Notes: generated by a model from the sequence alone, not told the origin. A stretch of DNA of 64,000 bases from Sorangium cellulosum (GCF_002950945.1 NZ_CP012673.1:248001-312000), one strand, 5' to 3'. Positions 53,153 through 61,781 are shown, counted from the first letter of the stretch. Numbers and translations: made by a program.

Positions 53153-54346
53153 ATGGATCGGTTTAGCCACCTCAAGTACACGCTCGCGAGCCTCTCCCTT
53201 TCAGCGGCCCTGGCGGCCTGCGGCGGAAGCCAAAGCCCGACGCAGGCCCCGGAGTCCACGCTGGAAGTCTATGCGAAGCTCGATTCGAGCGCCGTCGGCG
53301 GCATCACCCAGATGCCTGACGGCCAGGTCATCATCGGCTTCCACCCGTTCTACGCGCCCAAGGTGCAAGTGGCGCTGCTCAACCCAGATCGCAGGTCCAC
53401 CACGCCCTATCCCAGCCTGGAATGGCAGAGCTGCAAGAACGCCGACGGCACCTGGAAATCCGATTTCGATTACTGCCTGGACTGGGTACTGGGCCTGCAC
53501 ACCGACCAAAACGGCGTCCTCTGGATGCTGGACTCGGCCCGATCCACCGACAAGGCAGCGGGGCGCCCCGCCGGCCTCACGCCCAAGCTCGTCGCCTGGA
53601 GCACCAAGCTCAACAAGCTCGATCGTGTCATCCCCATTACACCCGACGCCACCCTCACCGAGTCGCAGCACAACGACTTCGTGGTGGACCCGAAGAACAA
53701 CGTGATCGTGATCGCCGACGAGGCCATCGGCGAGGGCTCGGGCGGCGTGGGCGCAAAGGCGGCGCTCGTGGTGGTGGACCTGGCCACCGGCCAAAGCCGG
53801 CGCCTTTTGCAAGGCCATCCCAGCGTGATGCCGTTGAACGAGCCGATCCGCTGGGACGTGGGTCAACCCACGGCCGGCGCGTTCAACCTGTACGTGGGCG
53901 TAGACGGCATCGCCCTGGACACGAACAGCGAATGGCTGTACTTCGCCCCGCTCAACGCAACCACGATGTACCGAATCCGCATGAGCGACATCTTGGACAC
54001 GTCGCTCACCCCCGAGCAGCTCGGCGCCAAGGTGGAGACCTACGCGGACAAGCCCTTCAACGGCGGCCTGTCGATCGACCAGAACAACAACCTGTACCTC
54101 ACCGAGGTCGGCGAGCGCGCCGTGGGCATCATCCCGTCGGACACCCGCCAATACCGGCGCCTTGTCAGCGATCCCGCCATGGTCTGGCCGGACGGCGCCA
54201 CGTACAACAGCGACGGCTTCATGTACACCGGCGCGGCGCAGTTGCCCCTCGCAAGCGCGCTTCAACCCGATGGCGTGGCCAAGAACGAGCCGCCCTACCT
54301 GATTTACCGCTTCAAGCCGCTCGCGCCGGGCACGCCGGGCTTCTGA
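53153..54346 (+). CDS. Yellow/major royal jelly family lipoprotein
   Basis: ATG 53153 follows GAGGAGCCC. The signal ends ALAACGG (lipoprotein). The remaining 375 residues match the MRJP/Yellow beta-propeller family: LDWVLGLHTDQNGVLWMLDS, PKLVAWSTKLNKLDRVIPI, NDFVVDPKNNVIVIADEAIG, YVGVDGIALDTNSEWLYFAP, LNATTMYRIRMSDIL and RQYRRLVSDPAMVWPDGATY. Bacterial members are thought to bind small molecules or act as lactonase/tautomerase-like enzymes; the exact activity cannot be told. Codon use is slightly different from the flanking genes. It appears complete and monocistronic. Confidence 0.85.
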   Translation: MDRFSHLKYTLASLSLSAALAACGGSQSPTQAPESTLEVYAKLDSSAVGGITQMPDGQVIIGFHPFYAPKVQVALLNPDRRSTTPYPSLEWQSCKNADGTWKSDFDYCLDWVLGLHTDQNGVLWMLDSARSTDKAAGRPAGLTPKLVAWSTKLNKLDRVIPITPDATLTESQHNDFVVDPKNNVIVIADEAIGEGSGGVGAKAALVVVDLATGQSRRLLQGHPSVMPLNEPIRWDVGQPTAGAFNLYVGVDGIALDTNSEWLYFAPLNATTMYRIRMSDILDTSLTPEQLGAKVETYADKPFNGGLSIDQNNNLYLTEVGERAVGIIPSDTRQYRRLVSDPAMVWPDGATYNSDGFMYTGAAQLPLASALQPDGVAKNEPPYLIYRFKPLAPGTPGF

Positions 54347-54749
54347 GGCGGAGGGGCGCGGAGCTCCGTCTAGGATCGTCCGACCATGGACCGGCTCTTC
54401 CCGGAGGGGGCCCCCTGCGCCCGCCTTTCGAGGAAATGGGAAGGTCCTTCTCGCGCACCCTGGCTTCCGCGGCGGGGCAGCGTGCGCAAATTTGCCCGTG
54501 TCCTGATGAATCGAGAACAGCGGCGACGGCGGTTGGCTCGGCGACGTCGCTCAGGAGCCGAAGCCGGCCACCAGCGGGACAGGCGAGGACGTCCTGTCAA
54601 ACGACGCGTCGGAGCAACGAGGTCGAACCGACGCGTAGGGCTTGGGCGCCGCATCTTGCCCGAGGCTCTTTCGCGAGTCCGAGGGCGCAGCGGCAGTCGC
54701 AGGCATTGAAGACGAAGGGACAAAGTCTCTCATCCAAGGAGCAATTTGT
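54347..54749. other. Gap with dispersed repeat
   Basis: No gene seen. A palindromic CGGAGCTCCG at 54359-54368 follows the Yellow-family gene and could be part of a terminator. The 77-bp dispersed repeat at 54395-54471 is listed separately. AAGGAG at 54736-54741 is the ribosome-binding site of the next gene. Confidence 0.5.
54395..54471. repeat. Dispersed 77-bp repeat, copy 1
   Basis: Shares CCGGAGGGGG, TGCGCCCGCC, TTCGAGGA and the exact stretch AAGGTCCTTCTCGCGCACCC plus TGGCTTC with 57720-57795. It is non-coding in both places, begins with a small hairpin-capable end (CTCTTCCCGGAGG), and lies after the 3' end of a gene in both cases. It may be a REP- or MITE-like element. Confidence 0.7.
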
Positions 54750-56390
54750 ATGCACGAGATAACATCGAGTAAGATATTGGCGTCTCACTCGCTCTTTGGC
54801 TCGCGTGCTCTCCGCGCCGTCGCGATCGCGGCGTCGGCTGCGCTGGCCGGATGCGCGGAAGATCCCGACATCCCGGCGGCTCCTGACGAGAGCCCGCTGG
54901 AGAAGGCGTTCGCCGCGATCGGTGGGCGAGATGCGGTCACGGCGCTCAGCACGTTCCGTATCGAGAGCTCTGGATCGCGGTGGCTCCGCGGCGAGGCGTA
55001 CTCGCCGGATCAGCCGGCGTCCTACGTGGGCGACTTCACGCTCGACCTCGACGTCGATGCGACGGGCGACCGTTTCCGCCTCCACTACGCGCGAGACATA
55101 CACTTCCTCGGGATGATCTACAAGACCGATTACGACCTGATCCTCAACGGCGAAAAAGGCCACGTCGAGGGCACCGATGGCATCTTCGGGCCCACGGGGG
55201 AGGTGCCCTCTGATCGATGGGCGTCCACCCGCAAGCAGCAGCGTCTGTTGAACCCGCATTTCGTCCTCCGCGACATTGCGGCGGACCCTGCCTTGGTCCT
55301 CGACGACAAGGGAGAATCGGTCGTTTACGGCAAGCGCTATCAGCTCGTGGTGGTGCACGACGCCGTCTCGCCGCTGACGCTCTACGTCGACGCGGCGACG
55401 GGCACCATCGACAGGGTGACCATCACCGAGAACGACCCAGTGGTGCGCGACACGACCCTGGAGATCGCTTATGCAGGATGGGCTCAGGCCCAGGGGGGCT
55501 CGCTCTCCTTCCCTTCCGAGGTCTCCATATTGAAGAACGGCGAGCTCGTCCACCACGAGACGCGGAGCTCGGTGGAGGTCGGAGGCTCCCTCGCCGCCGA
55601 AACGTTCGCGCTCCCCGACGGCATGATCCCGGAGTTCTCGCCCGATCAGGCGACGCGCGGCGAAATCGAGCACGAATATCATGAAGATGTCGAGTCCGTC
55701 GGGGTCCCCTTCGACGCGTACGCGCGGTCGGACATCTCGGCTGCCGAGATCGCGCCAGGCATCCATCATCTGACCGGCGGTTCGCATCACTCGTTGCTGG
55801 TCGAACAGGCAAACGGACTCATCCTCGTCGAGGCGCCGCTGGGAGAGGTGCGGAGCCAGGCGATCCTCGACTGGGTCGGGTCGACGTTCAACAGCAAGCC
55901 GATCACGCACGTGGTGGCCACGCACTTCCACTCGGATCACAGTGCGGGCGTGCGCACCATTGCGGCGGCCGGCGCGGAGGTCGTCGTCGGCGAGCCGTCG
56001 GTCCGCTTCTACCAGGACGTCTTCGCGAGGGAGTCAACCATCCTGCCTGACGCGCTAGCGAAGCGCTCGATCACTCCGAAGATCCGCGCCGTCGCGAGGG
56101 ATGGCCAGCTCGTCCTCGAGGACGAGCGCCGGCCCGTCGTGATCTACCCCGTGCAGAACAGCCACGCCGTCGACATGGTGTTCGCCTACGTTCCGCAGGA
56201 GAAGCTCGTGTTCGTGAGCGATCTGCTCATCGCCGCCACCCCGCTCGTCATCACGCCTCCCTTCACGAACTTCGGGAGAGAGCTCAACGACGCGATCGAG
56301 GCGCTCGGCATCGAGGTCTCCACGTTCGCCGCGGCACACGGGGCGGGCACCAACACGTATACGGAGTTCGTCGCTGCGCTCGGGCTGTAG
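54750..56390 (+). CDS. Metallo-beta-lactamase-fold lipoprotein
   Basis: ATG 54750 sits after AAGGAG and yields a lipoprotein signal (AVAIAASAALAGC); a longer upstream frame lacks such a signal. The 546-residue protein has two parts. Residues about 60-330 form a domain resembling lipoprotein-carrier or outer-membrane-sorting folds (LEKAFAAIGGRDAVTALSTF, FTLDLDVDATGDRFRLHYAR). Residues about 340-546 form a metallo-beta-lactamase fold with HFHSDH (THVVATHFHSDHSAGVRT), then a late SDLLIAA Asp and a C-terminal AAHGAGTNTYTEF His. Zinc ligands therefore look present. Substrate unknown; family members hydrolyse esters, lactones or thioesters. It is monocistronic. Confidence 0.85.
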   Translation: MHEITSSKILASHSLFGSRALRAVAIAASAALAGCAEDPDIPAAPDESPLEKAFAAIGGRDAVTALSTFRIESSGSRWLRGEAYSPDQPASYVGDFTLDLDVDATGDRFRLHYARDIHFLGMIYKTDYDLILNGEKGHVEGTDGIFGPTGEVPSDRWASTRKQQRLLNPHFVLRDIAADPALVLDDKGESVVYGKRYQLVVVHDAVSPLTLYVDAATGTIDRVTITENDPVVRDTTLEIAYAGWAQAQGGSLSFPSEVSILKNGELVHHETRSSVEVGGSLAAETFALPDGMIPEFSPDQATRGEIEHEYHEDVESVGVPFDAYARSDISAAEIAPGIHHLTGGSHHSLLVEQANGLILVEAPLGEVRSQAILDWVGSTFNSKPITHVVATHFHSDHSAGVRTIAAAGAEVVVGEPSVRFYQDVFARESTILPDALAKRSITPKIRAVARDGQLVLEDERRPVVIYPVQNSHAVDMVFAYVPQEKLVFVSDLLIAATPLVITPPFTNFGRELNDAIEALGIEVSTFAAAHGAGTNTYTEFVAALGL

Positions 56391-56652
56391 CCGAGGTGCC
56401 GCCGCGGATGTACACTGCGCCTGCGCGCTCACGCGCTCCGCTCTTTCGCGCAGATCAGATTGTGTCCTGCGCAACAATACTACGACCTGTGTAATCTAGC
56501 ATAACGGCCATACAAATGCAATACGCCCGCGTCGGTCCAACGGCCTTCGGCGGGCGGTGGCCGCACACGTCGACGAGGGGCCCACGGCGGCGGTGCTCTT
56601 CCTGGACAAAGGGGGACATGCGCCTTCCAGCTCCAAGGAAAATTCGTTAGAA

Positions 56653-56666
56653 GGAAGGCTCCTTCC
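56653..56666 (+). promoter_or_regulatory. Palindrome in LysR gene leader
   Basis: GGAAGG-CT-CCTTCC, just before the LysR start at 56680, is a short perfect inverted repeat. It could be an operator for autoregulation or a leader hairpin over the ribosome-binding site. The AT-rich stretch at 56460-56525 upstream is the likely promoter region. Confidence 0.35.
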
Positions 56667-56679
56667 AGGCACGTCGACG

Positions 56680-57711
56680 ATGAACGAAGCCGATCTCCTT
56701 CTTTTTCTTCAGATCGCTCAGCAACCGAGCCTGTCGGCCGTGGCGCGCGCGTCCCGGCTCTCCGTGGCCGTGGTCTCCCATCGGCTCGCGGCCTTCGAGT
56801 CGCGCCTGGGCGTGCGGCTCTTTCACCGCAGCACGCGCAAGCTCGCGCTCACGGAAGACGGCCGCGCCTTCCTGCCCCACGCCGAGGCCCTGGTCGAGGC
56901 CATGACGACCGCGCGGGGGGCCCTGGGCAGCCCAGATAAGCCGTTGAGCGGCGTCTTGCGCGTCACCGCCTCGGCCTCGTTCGGGCGCATGCACCTGACG
57001 TCCGTGCTGGCCGCGTTCCTGGACCGGCATCCGGGCCTCTCGGTGGATCTGCACCTCTCGGACAGCGTCGTCGACCTCCTGGAGAACCGATACGAGCTTG
57101 GTATCCGCATCTCCGAGCGGCTGGCCCCGGGGCTGATCGCGCGCCGGCTCACCCCGGACAGGCGCTTTCTCTGCGCGTCGCCGGCGTACCTGGAGCGCGC
57201 CGGTGTCCCGCGCCATCCGGACGATCTCTTGCGACACGAGTGCGTCGTCCTGCACGATCAGCGAGACTGGCGCTTTCGTATGCCGGACGGGTCGGTGCAC
57301 ACGGTGAAAGTCGGCGGGCGCTTCCGCTGCAACAACGGCGAGGCGACGCGCGAGGCGGCGGTGGCCGGGCTCGGGATCACGCTCAAGTCGCAGTGGAACT
57401 GCTACATGGAGATTGCTGCCCGACGGCTCGTCCCGGTGCTGGAGGAGTATCCGCTCGAGCATGACATCGCCATCTGGGCGGTTTACCCGTCGGCGCGCCA
57501 GCTCGCGCCCCGGGTGCGGGCCTTCATCGACTTCCTCGCGACCGCCTGGACCAAGCCGCCCTGGGAGCAGGGAGGCGCGGCGCGCGAGGCGCAGCCCAAG
57601 CCCGTGCCCTCCGGGGGAGCGCCGCTCACGCGGGCTCCGGCAGGTACGGGCGACGCGCGACCTAATCCACCGGGCAAAGGCTCGCGCGCGCGGACACGCG
57701 CCGCGGGGTGA
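56680..57711 (+). CDS. LysR-family transcriptional regulator
   Basis: ATG 56680 gives the standard start MNEADLLLFLQIAQQPSLSA; the frame is open further upstream but not protein-like. Residues 1-60 are the winged HTH (VARASRLSVAVVSHRLAAFE, LGVRLFHRSTRKLALTEDGR). Residues about 85-290 are the substrate-binding domain (LRVTASASFGRMHLTSVLAA, RYELGIRISERLAPGLIARR, GLGITLKSQW). The C-terminal 45 residues are a proline/arginine-rich extension unusual for the family. Closest style is the CrgA/AaeR-type group. No obvious divergent target gene lies next to it; the preceding lipoprotein gene is co-oriented 290 bp away. Confidence 0.88.
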   Translation: MNEADLLLFLQIAQQPSLSAVARASRLSVAVVSHRLAAFESRLGVRLFHRSTRKLALTEDGRAFLPHAEALVEAMTTARGALGSPDKPLSGVLRVTASASFGRMHLTSVLAAFLDRHPGLSVDLHLSDSVVDLLENRYELGIRISERLAPGLIARRLTPDRRFLCASPAYLERAGVPRHPDDLLRHECVVLHDQRDWRFRMPDGSVHTVKVGGRFRCNNGEATREAAVAGLGITLKSQWNCYMEIAARRLVPVLEEYPLEHDIAIWAVYPSARQLAPRVRAFIDFLATAWTKPPWEQGGAAREAQPKPVPSGGAPLTRAPAGTGDARPNPPGKGSRARTRAAG

Positions 57712-57719
57712 GCGCTCAC

Positions 57720-57795
57720 CTCCTCCCGGAGGGGGGCACCCCTGCGCCCGCCATTCGAGGAGGTGGAAAGGTCCTTCTCGCGCACCCTGGCTTCA
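57720..57795. repeat. Dispersed 77-bp repeat, copy 2
   Basis: Second copy of the repeat at 54395-54471, starting 9 bp after the LysR stop. It keeps CCGGAGGGGG, TGCGCCCGCC and the run AAGGTCCTTCTCGCGCACCC. Differences are single substitutions and a one-base insertion. Confidence 0.7.
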
Positions 57796-57917
57796 GAAGA
57801 AGCTGCCGAGGCGAGCACGCCCGCGTACTTGACGGTGTGAAAGCGCGGCGGCGGGACGCTGGCCGCGGTGCCCTCGCGGAGGGAGAGCGACTGCGCGTCG
57901 AGTGCGTGAAGTAGTGA

Positions 57918-58328
57918 TCAGAGGTAGCGCGTCTGGTCGCTCGCCTCGAGCGGCGCCCACGTGTCGTGGAGGCCGTCGAGGTACATGATCGGGATCGCCG
58001 CGCGCTCCTCGGGGGACAGGCCGTCGAGCGTGGCGACGTTGACGGAGTAGTAGTCGCCGTCGTTCCACTCGGCGGCCTCGCCGAAGGCATACGCGACGAT
58101 CCCGCAGTGCTTGCAGAAGCCGCCGGGGCCCTTGGAGTTGCCGAGCTTCACGAGCTCGCTCTCGCCGGCGATGGGGCGGAGGTGGCCGGGCTTGACCATG
58201 ACGCCCCACCAGCGGCGCTTGACGCAGCTGGTGCAGTTGCACCGGGTGGTCCCCTTCGAGAGGTCGACGTCGACCTCGAACTGGACCTTCTTGCACATGC
58301 AGCTCGCGCGATATGTCTTCACCGTCAT
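57918..58328 (-). CDS. GFA-family (glutathione-dependent formaldehyde-activating-like) protein
   Basis: The ATG at 58328 (MTVKTYRASCMCKKVQFEVD) follows GATAGGA. The 136-residue protein carries the zinc-binding cysteine pattern of the GFA/CENP-V family: CMCKKVQF, TRCNCTSCVKRRWWG and GFCKHCGIVAY, with the usual NVATLDGL near the C-terminus. The original Gfa enzyme condenses formaldehyde with glutathione, but most relatives have unknown substrates. The length is normal. It is convergent with the LysR gene; its upstream side abuts IS21-type debris. Confidence 0.85.
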   Translation of the reverse strand: MTVKTYRASCMCKKVQFEVDVDLSKGTTRCNCTSCVKRRWWGVMVKPGHLRPIAGESELVKLGNSKGPGGFCKHCGIVAYAFGEAAEWNDGDYYSVNVATLDGLSPEERAAIPIMYLDGLHDTWAPLEASDQTRYL

Positions 58329-58439
58329 ATCCTATCGATAGCAGCCGCGGATGACAACCTCTTGTCAGCTTTTTTCGTGAACCGGTGCAGCGCCAGGTAC
58401 GTGACGCGCCGAACGGCCCGGCCACGGCCCTCGTCGTGC

Positions 58440-58685
58440 GAGGCGCGCGAGGGCGTTCACGTACGTGCCGTCGGCACGCGCGACCGCGAGCTGCTGGAGC
58501 AAGCGCGGGGTACGGATGACGAGGGCGCGGAAGCCCTGCCTGCACGACGCCTGCGCGAGCGCGCCGCCGAGAAAGCTCTTCCCGGCCCCGGTCGCTCCCA
58601 GCACGATCACGTTCTGCTTCGCTCGGACCCACTGGCAGGAGCCCAGCGACCGAGCGAAGGACCTGTCTACGCCACGCCCTGCCTC
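58440..58685 (-). pseudogene. IstB-type ATPase fragment
   Basis: Minus strand: VDRSFARSLGSCQWVRAKQN, then Walker A GATGAGKS (VIVLGATGAGKSFLGGALAQ) and FRALVIRTPRLLQQLAVARA, after which similarity ends. It belongs to a different IS21 subgroup from istB at 42896. Both ends are missing; the 5' end is fused to the IS91-type fragment at 58684. Confidence 0.75.
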
Positions 58686-59016
58686 ACGGACGGTGCGCCA
58701 CCTCGGGCAGGACGTCCTCGATCAGGTTCGCCGCCGTGGAACACATGCGTCGGCCCAGACACGACGGGCAGAAACCGCGTCCTTTACAGCTGAAGGCCAC
58801 CAGCCGACTCTCTTCGCAGCGCTCGCACCGGAGCCGCGCGAACCCGCGGCAGAGCAGCCCGCAGTCGAGGTAGGCTTCGAGCTCCTTCTTCGCGTGCTTG
58901 GGTATCCGGACGGCGATGGCGCCGTCGTCGATGGCCCCGTACAGCGTCTCCACGTTGTCGCGCACGATCTCGTAGAGCGTCGTCTTCTCGGGACGACGGC
59001 GCTCGTAGACGACGCC
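58684..59016 (-). pseudogene. IS91-type transposase N-terminal fragment
   Basis: Minus strand: VYERRRPEKTTLYEIVRDNV, then YLDCGLLCRGFARLRCERCE and LVAFSCKGRGFCPSCLGRRM, the zinc-binding N-terminal domain of IS91-like transposases (CxxC pairs present). It ends at DVLPEVAHRP with a stop where it meets the IstB fragment. The catalytic Y2 region is absent. Confidence 0.75.
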
Positions 59017-59540
59017 CGTGGTGCGAGCCGCGCTGGCCACACGGCGCCGACACCGCACGCCGCACGCCACGCGGTGAGGGCGCGTTTTCGCCGCGAATTC
59101 CGGCAACCCGCCGGGCTATCGCCCATGGCGGCGCCATGGCGGAGCGGCGGGCCGGGGGGCGGCCGGCCGCGACGCTCGCTGCCGCGGCGGCGGAGGCGCT
59201 CGCCGAGCCCCCGGCTCGCGCTCGATATGTCGGCGCGCGAGCTCGCGGCCCGGCGCGGCAGCGTGCTCGCCGTCACCCACGCCTGGTTCCGCGAGGTGCT
59301 GGCGCGGGCGCTGGCCGAGCGCGTGCACGCGTCGGGGCGCTACGCCCACTGGAGCGCGTGGACGCTGGCAGACTGGGCGTCGCTCCGCGATGTCGTCGTA
59401 ACGATCATCCGCTCATCGAAGCGGGTCGCCTCCACGCCACTACCTCGGAGGCTCACTCGCTCGGAGGCTGGCACGAGGTCCCGCTGCAGCACGTGGTCCC
59501 GTTGCAGCGGAGGCCACTAGAGCGACAAACGGGTTGAACC
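59017..59540. other. Gap without a recognisable gene
   Basis: GC-rich sequence with many open frames. One plus-strand stretch (59220-59420: MSARELAARRGSVLAVTHAW, FREVLARALAERVHASGRYA) reads like protein but has no recognised family and no clear start. I treat it as a possible gene remnant. Confidence 0.35.
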
Positions 59541-59562
59541 CGTCTGAAACGAGCAGATTTTC

Positions 59563-59634
59563 GAACCGCCAAGGCGCCAAGGACGCCAAGAAGGAGAAGA
59601 AAATATCTTGGCGCCCTTGGCGTCTTGGCGGTTC
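59563..59634. repeat. 28-bp inverted repeat built of CGCCAAG units
   Basis: The left arm 59563-59590 starts GAACCGCCAAGGCGCCAAGG and the right arm 59607-59634 ends TTGGCGTCTTGGCGGTTC; the arms are complementary at 26 of 28 positions, around a 16-base A-rich loop (AAGGAGAAGAAAATAT). Similar AACCGCCAAGACGCCAAGG hairpins are scattered in many bacterial genomes, where they are sometimes mis-annotated as small proteins. There is no gene here. Confidence 0.85.
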
Positions 59635-59948
59635 ATCTCTCGTTCCTCAACGTGATCGGTGTTCTAGGAGCCCCCCGGCTGCGGAGCGCTGCAGGACTCC
59701 ATCGTGCTCCCACCGGCGTGCATCCGGCGCTCGCTGGATAGGTACTCCGCAGCCCGCAGCGGGTGACATGCTCCGTCGAAAAAGATCCGGCTACAGCGGC
59801 ACAGGAAAAGCGAACCCGCTCCGCAAGCGCCTCCGCGACGCGCTGACCACCGCGCGCAGAACCGCCAGGTGAGCGCGGGCCTCGTCGGAGACTTGCGCGG
59901 CGCCGACGCGCGATTTACGACGCTCCGAGTCCGCGGAAGGCCACGGCT

Positions 59949-60179
59949 ATTGACCCGTTCGCGAAAGCGCTCGGTGAAGATCGAACGCGACATACCAGCC
60001 CGCGCGGCCAGCTCCTGCAAGGTCCAGGGATACGCTGGATCTGCATGTATCGCTCCGAGCGCCACGCTCAGTTGAGGATCGGCCAGGGCAGCAAACCATC
60101 CGACATCGTCGTGGGAACGCTCGGACAGATACAGGCGAAGCGCTTGCACCAGCATCATGTGTGCGAGCTGTTGCCAGGA
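59949..60179 (-). pseudogene. AraC-family regulator fragment
   Basis: Minus strand: WQQLAHMMLVQALRLYLSER, then SVALGAIHADPAYPWTLQEL and AARAGMSRSIFTERFRERV, the hinge and first HTH of an AraC/cupin-type regulator. The cupin domain before it and the second HTH after it are missing. It is divergent from the truncated oxidoreductase at 60202, a common pairing for this regulator group. Confidence 0.7.
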
Positions 60180-60201
60180 CATCTCTTTGGAGGGAAGCAA
60201 C

Positions 60202-60546
60202 ATGAAAGCTGCAGTCGTGAGCTCATTCGGTGTCCCGCCGTCGTTCCAGGATTTTCGTGCGCCAGAGGCCGGCAACGGCGAGGCCGTGGTCACGGTGCAC
60301 GCCGCCGCGCTCAGCCCGATCGTGAAGGGCCTGGCCTCGGGCCGGCACTATGCGAGCGGCGCGTCCGCTGGATTCGTGCCGGGGGTCGACGGCGTTGGGA
60401 TCGACGGAACGGGGCGCCGCGTCTACTTCCTGTTCCCGAAGGCGCCCTTCGGCTCCATGGCGGAGAAATCACTCGTCGCGAGCCACATGATGGTGCCGGT
60501 ACCCGAGAATCTGTCCAGCGAGCGCGCGGCGGCCGTCGCTGCCGAA
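60202..60546 (+). pseudogene. Zinc-type alcohol dehydrogenase/quinone oxidoreductase, 5' fragment
   Basis: ATG 60202 follows GGAGGGA. The 115 recognisable residues (MKAAVVSSFGVPPSFQDFRA, VVTVHAAALSPIVKGLASG, FVPGVDGVGIDGTGRRVYFL, VPVPENLSSERAAAVAA) are the GroES-like N-terminal domain of an MDR-family reductase. After VAAE the sequence is unrelated, just before insertion-sequence end repeats (60617), so the Rossmann domain was lost. The start and ribosome-binding site are intact, so a fragment might still be made. Confidence 0.8.
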
Positions 60547-60616
60547 CCGAGAGGTGCCACGTCCAAGTCCCTGATTTCCATACCGTTTCCTCCGCTCTGG
60601 CGCGAGGGAGGGGGGG

Positions 60617-60654
60617 CAGTTTTACTGTCGCGCGGGGGTCAGTTTTACTGTCGC
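60617..60654 (+). repeat. Tandem IS-end repeats
   Basis: CAGTTTTACTGTCGC occurs twice, at 60617-60631 and 60640-60654, 23 bp apart, followed by TCTACAACGC. Two copies near a truncation point suggest the end of a lost insertion sequence with multiple transposase sites (IS21-like). Confidence 0.5.
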
Positions 60655-61118
60655 TCTACAACGCGCTCGTCGGCCGACGCTTCGGGGCCCCTCACTGCCG
60701 TGTCGCCGTTGCTGGCGGCGCCCTGCCGTTGCTCTCGCATCGCACGGCAAGCCTATGTCCCTGGCCCCCTCGGCGTCAGGATGGGCTCTACCGAACGCAT
60801 ACGGTCCGGGCGGCGCCGCGCGCGCTAAGGGGCGCATCGGCGTGCCGTGGGCACACGTGTCCGTCCGGGCGTTGGTCTGGCCCGGGAGGCGCGACGCGAG
60901 ACGCTATACGGCGTCACCGAGCGCCTTGCGGCGCACAACGGTGCTTTTCCAGTACGGTGGTCCCCGGTTGGGAGAGCGTGCTGGAACATCGGTCGGCTCG
61001 CCGAGCGCCGCGCTCGCGGCGGCTTGAGGGAGGAATGACAGCACGGCTCCCCGGCGGCTGTCACGTCCGCTTCTTGCTCGGCGGCGTCGGTGCCTGTGGG
61101 TTGTGGTAGCGTCGCGCC
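60655..61118. other. Gap without a recognisable gene
   Basis: No credible gene in about 460 bp. The right end must hold the promoter of the Cys-rich lipoprotein gene at 61119. No terminator or promoter boxes could be assigned with confidence. Confidence 0.4.
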
Positions 61119-61781
61119 ATGCGAACTCTCATGAATCTGCTGGGCAAGGCGTTGCTGGTCGGTACGATTGGCCTGCTCGCCGCGTGCGGTTCTGGCGTTA
61201 CGAACAACGGGTCGAGCGGCGCTGGCGGCGCCGCCGGCGGCGGCTCGGCCGGCGACGGCGGCTCGGCCGGCGACGGCGGCTCGGCCGGCGACGGCGGGAC
61301 GACCAGTGAGCAGACGTGCCTGGATTTCTGCCATCATTTCGAGGAGAACGACTGCGCCATCGATACCAGGGACTGCGCCACATACTGCAGCGAGAGGCTC
61401 AGGGCGGTCGGTGACGCGTGCGATGACGAGCTCGCCGCGGTCTTCGTGTGCCTCTTGCCCTACGCGTCCTCGTGTCCGGACGACAATCCCGCCGAGTGCG
61501 ACGAGGTGGCGAAGGCATTCGACGCGTGCAACGATATCGTCGTGTGCAGCGGGAGTGGATGCTCCGGCGGCGGCAGCAGCGAGGGCGACGAGGCGTGCGA
61601 CTGCGAGACCCACTGCGGAGGCAAGGAGTACGCGACGCAATGCGAGAACTCCGCCGACGGCACGAGGACGTGCGTGTGCCTCGTCGACGGCGTCGAGGTC
61701 GGGACATGCGAAGGATCGAGCGCCCGCTCATGCCTCGTGACGAGGAGCTGTTGCCAGGAGCAGTATTTCAACATTCACTGA
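61119..61781 (+). CDS. Cys-rich lipoprotein with GGSAGD repeats
   Basis: ATG 61119 starts a lipoprotein signal (LVGTIGLLAACGSG). Residues about 25-65 are a Gly/Ala/Ser-rich stalk that includes three copies of GGSAGD encoded by a perfect 18-bp tandem repeat (61242-61295). The following 150 residues contain about 20 cysteines in spaced pairs (CLDFCHHFEENDC, DCATYC, CSGSGCSGG, CDCETHCGG, CVCLVDG, SCCQEQ), typical of disulfide-rich extracellular myxobacterial lipoproteins. No specific family is known to me. The stalk should place the Cys-rich head away from the membrane. Confidence 0.8.
   Translation: MRTLMNLLGKALLVGTIGLLAACGSGVTNNGSSGAGGAAGGGSAGDGGSAGDGGSAGDGGTTSEQTCLDFCHHFEENDCAIDTRDCATYCSERLRAVGDACDDELAAVFVCLLPYASSCPDDNPAECDEVAKAFDACNDIVVCSGSGCSGGGSSEGDEACDCETHCGGKEYATQCENSADGTRTCVCLVDGVEVGTCEGSSARSCLVTRSCCQEQYFNIH
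61242..61295 (+). repeat. Three perfect 18-bp tandem repeats
   Basis: GGCTCGGCCGGCGACGGC repeated three times inside the stalk-coding part of the Cys-rich lipoprotein gene. Such tracts can change copy number by slippage without shifting the frame. Confidence 0.9.

Noticed and set aside
59534..59872. Plus-strand 112-codon frame
   Set aside because: It starts in the CGCCAAG hairpin (RQGAKDAKKEKK is the typical false translation of this repeat) and is antisense to AraC debris.
61460..61774. Minus-strand frame opposite the Cys-rich lipoprotein
   Set aside because: The sense strand has a signal peptide, repeats and Cys pattern; the antisense frame has no support.
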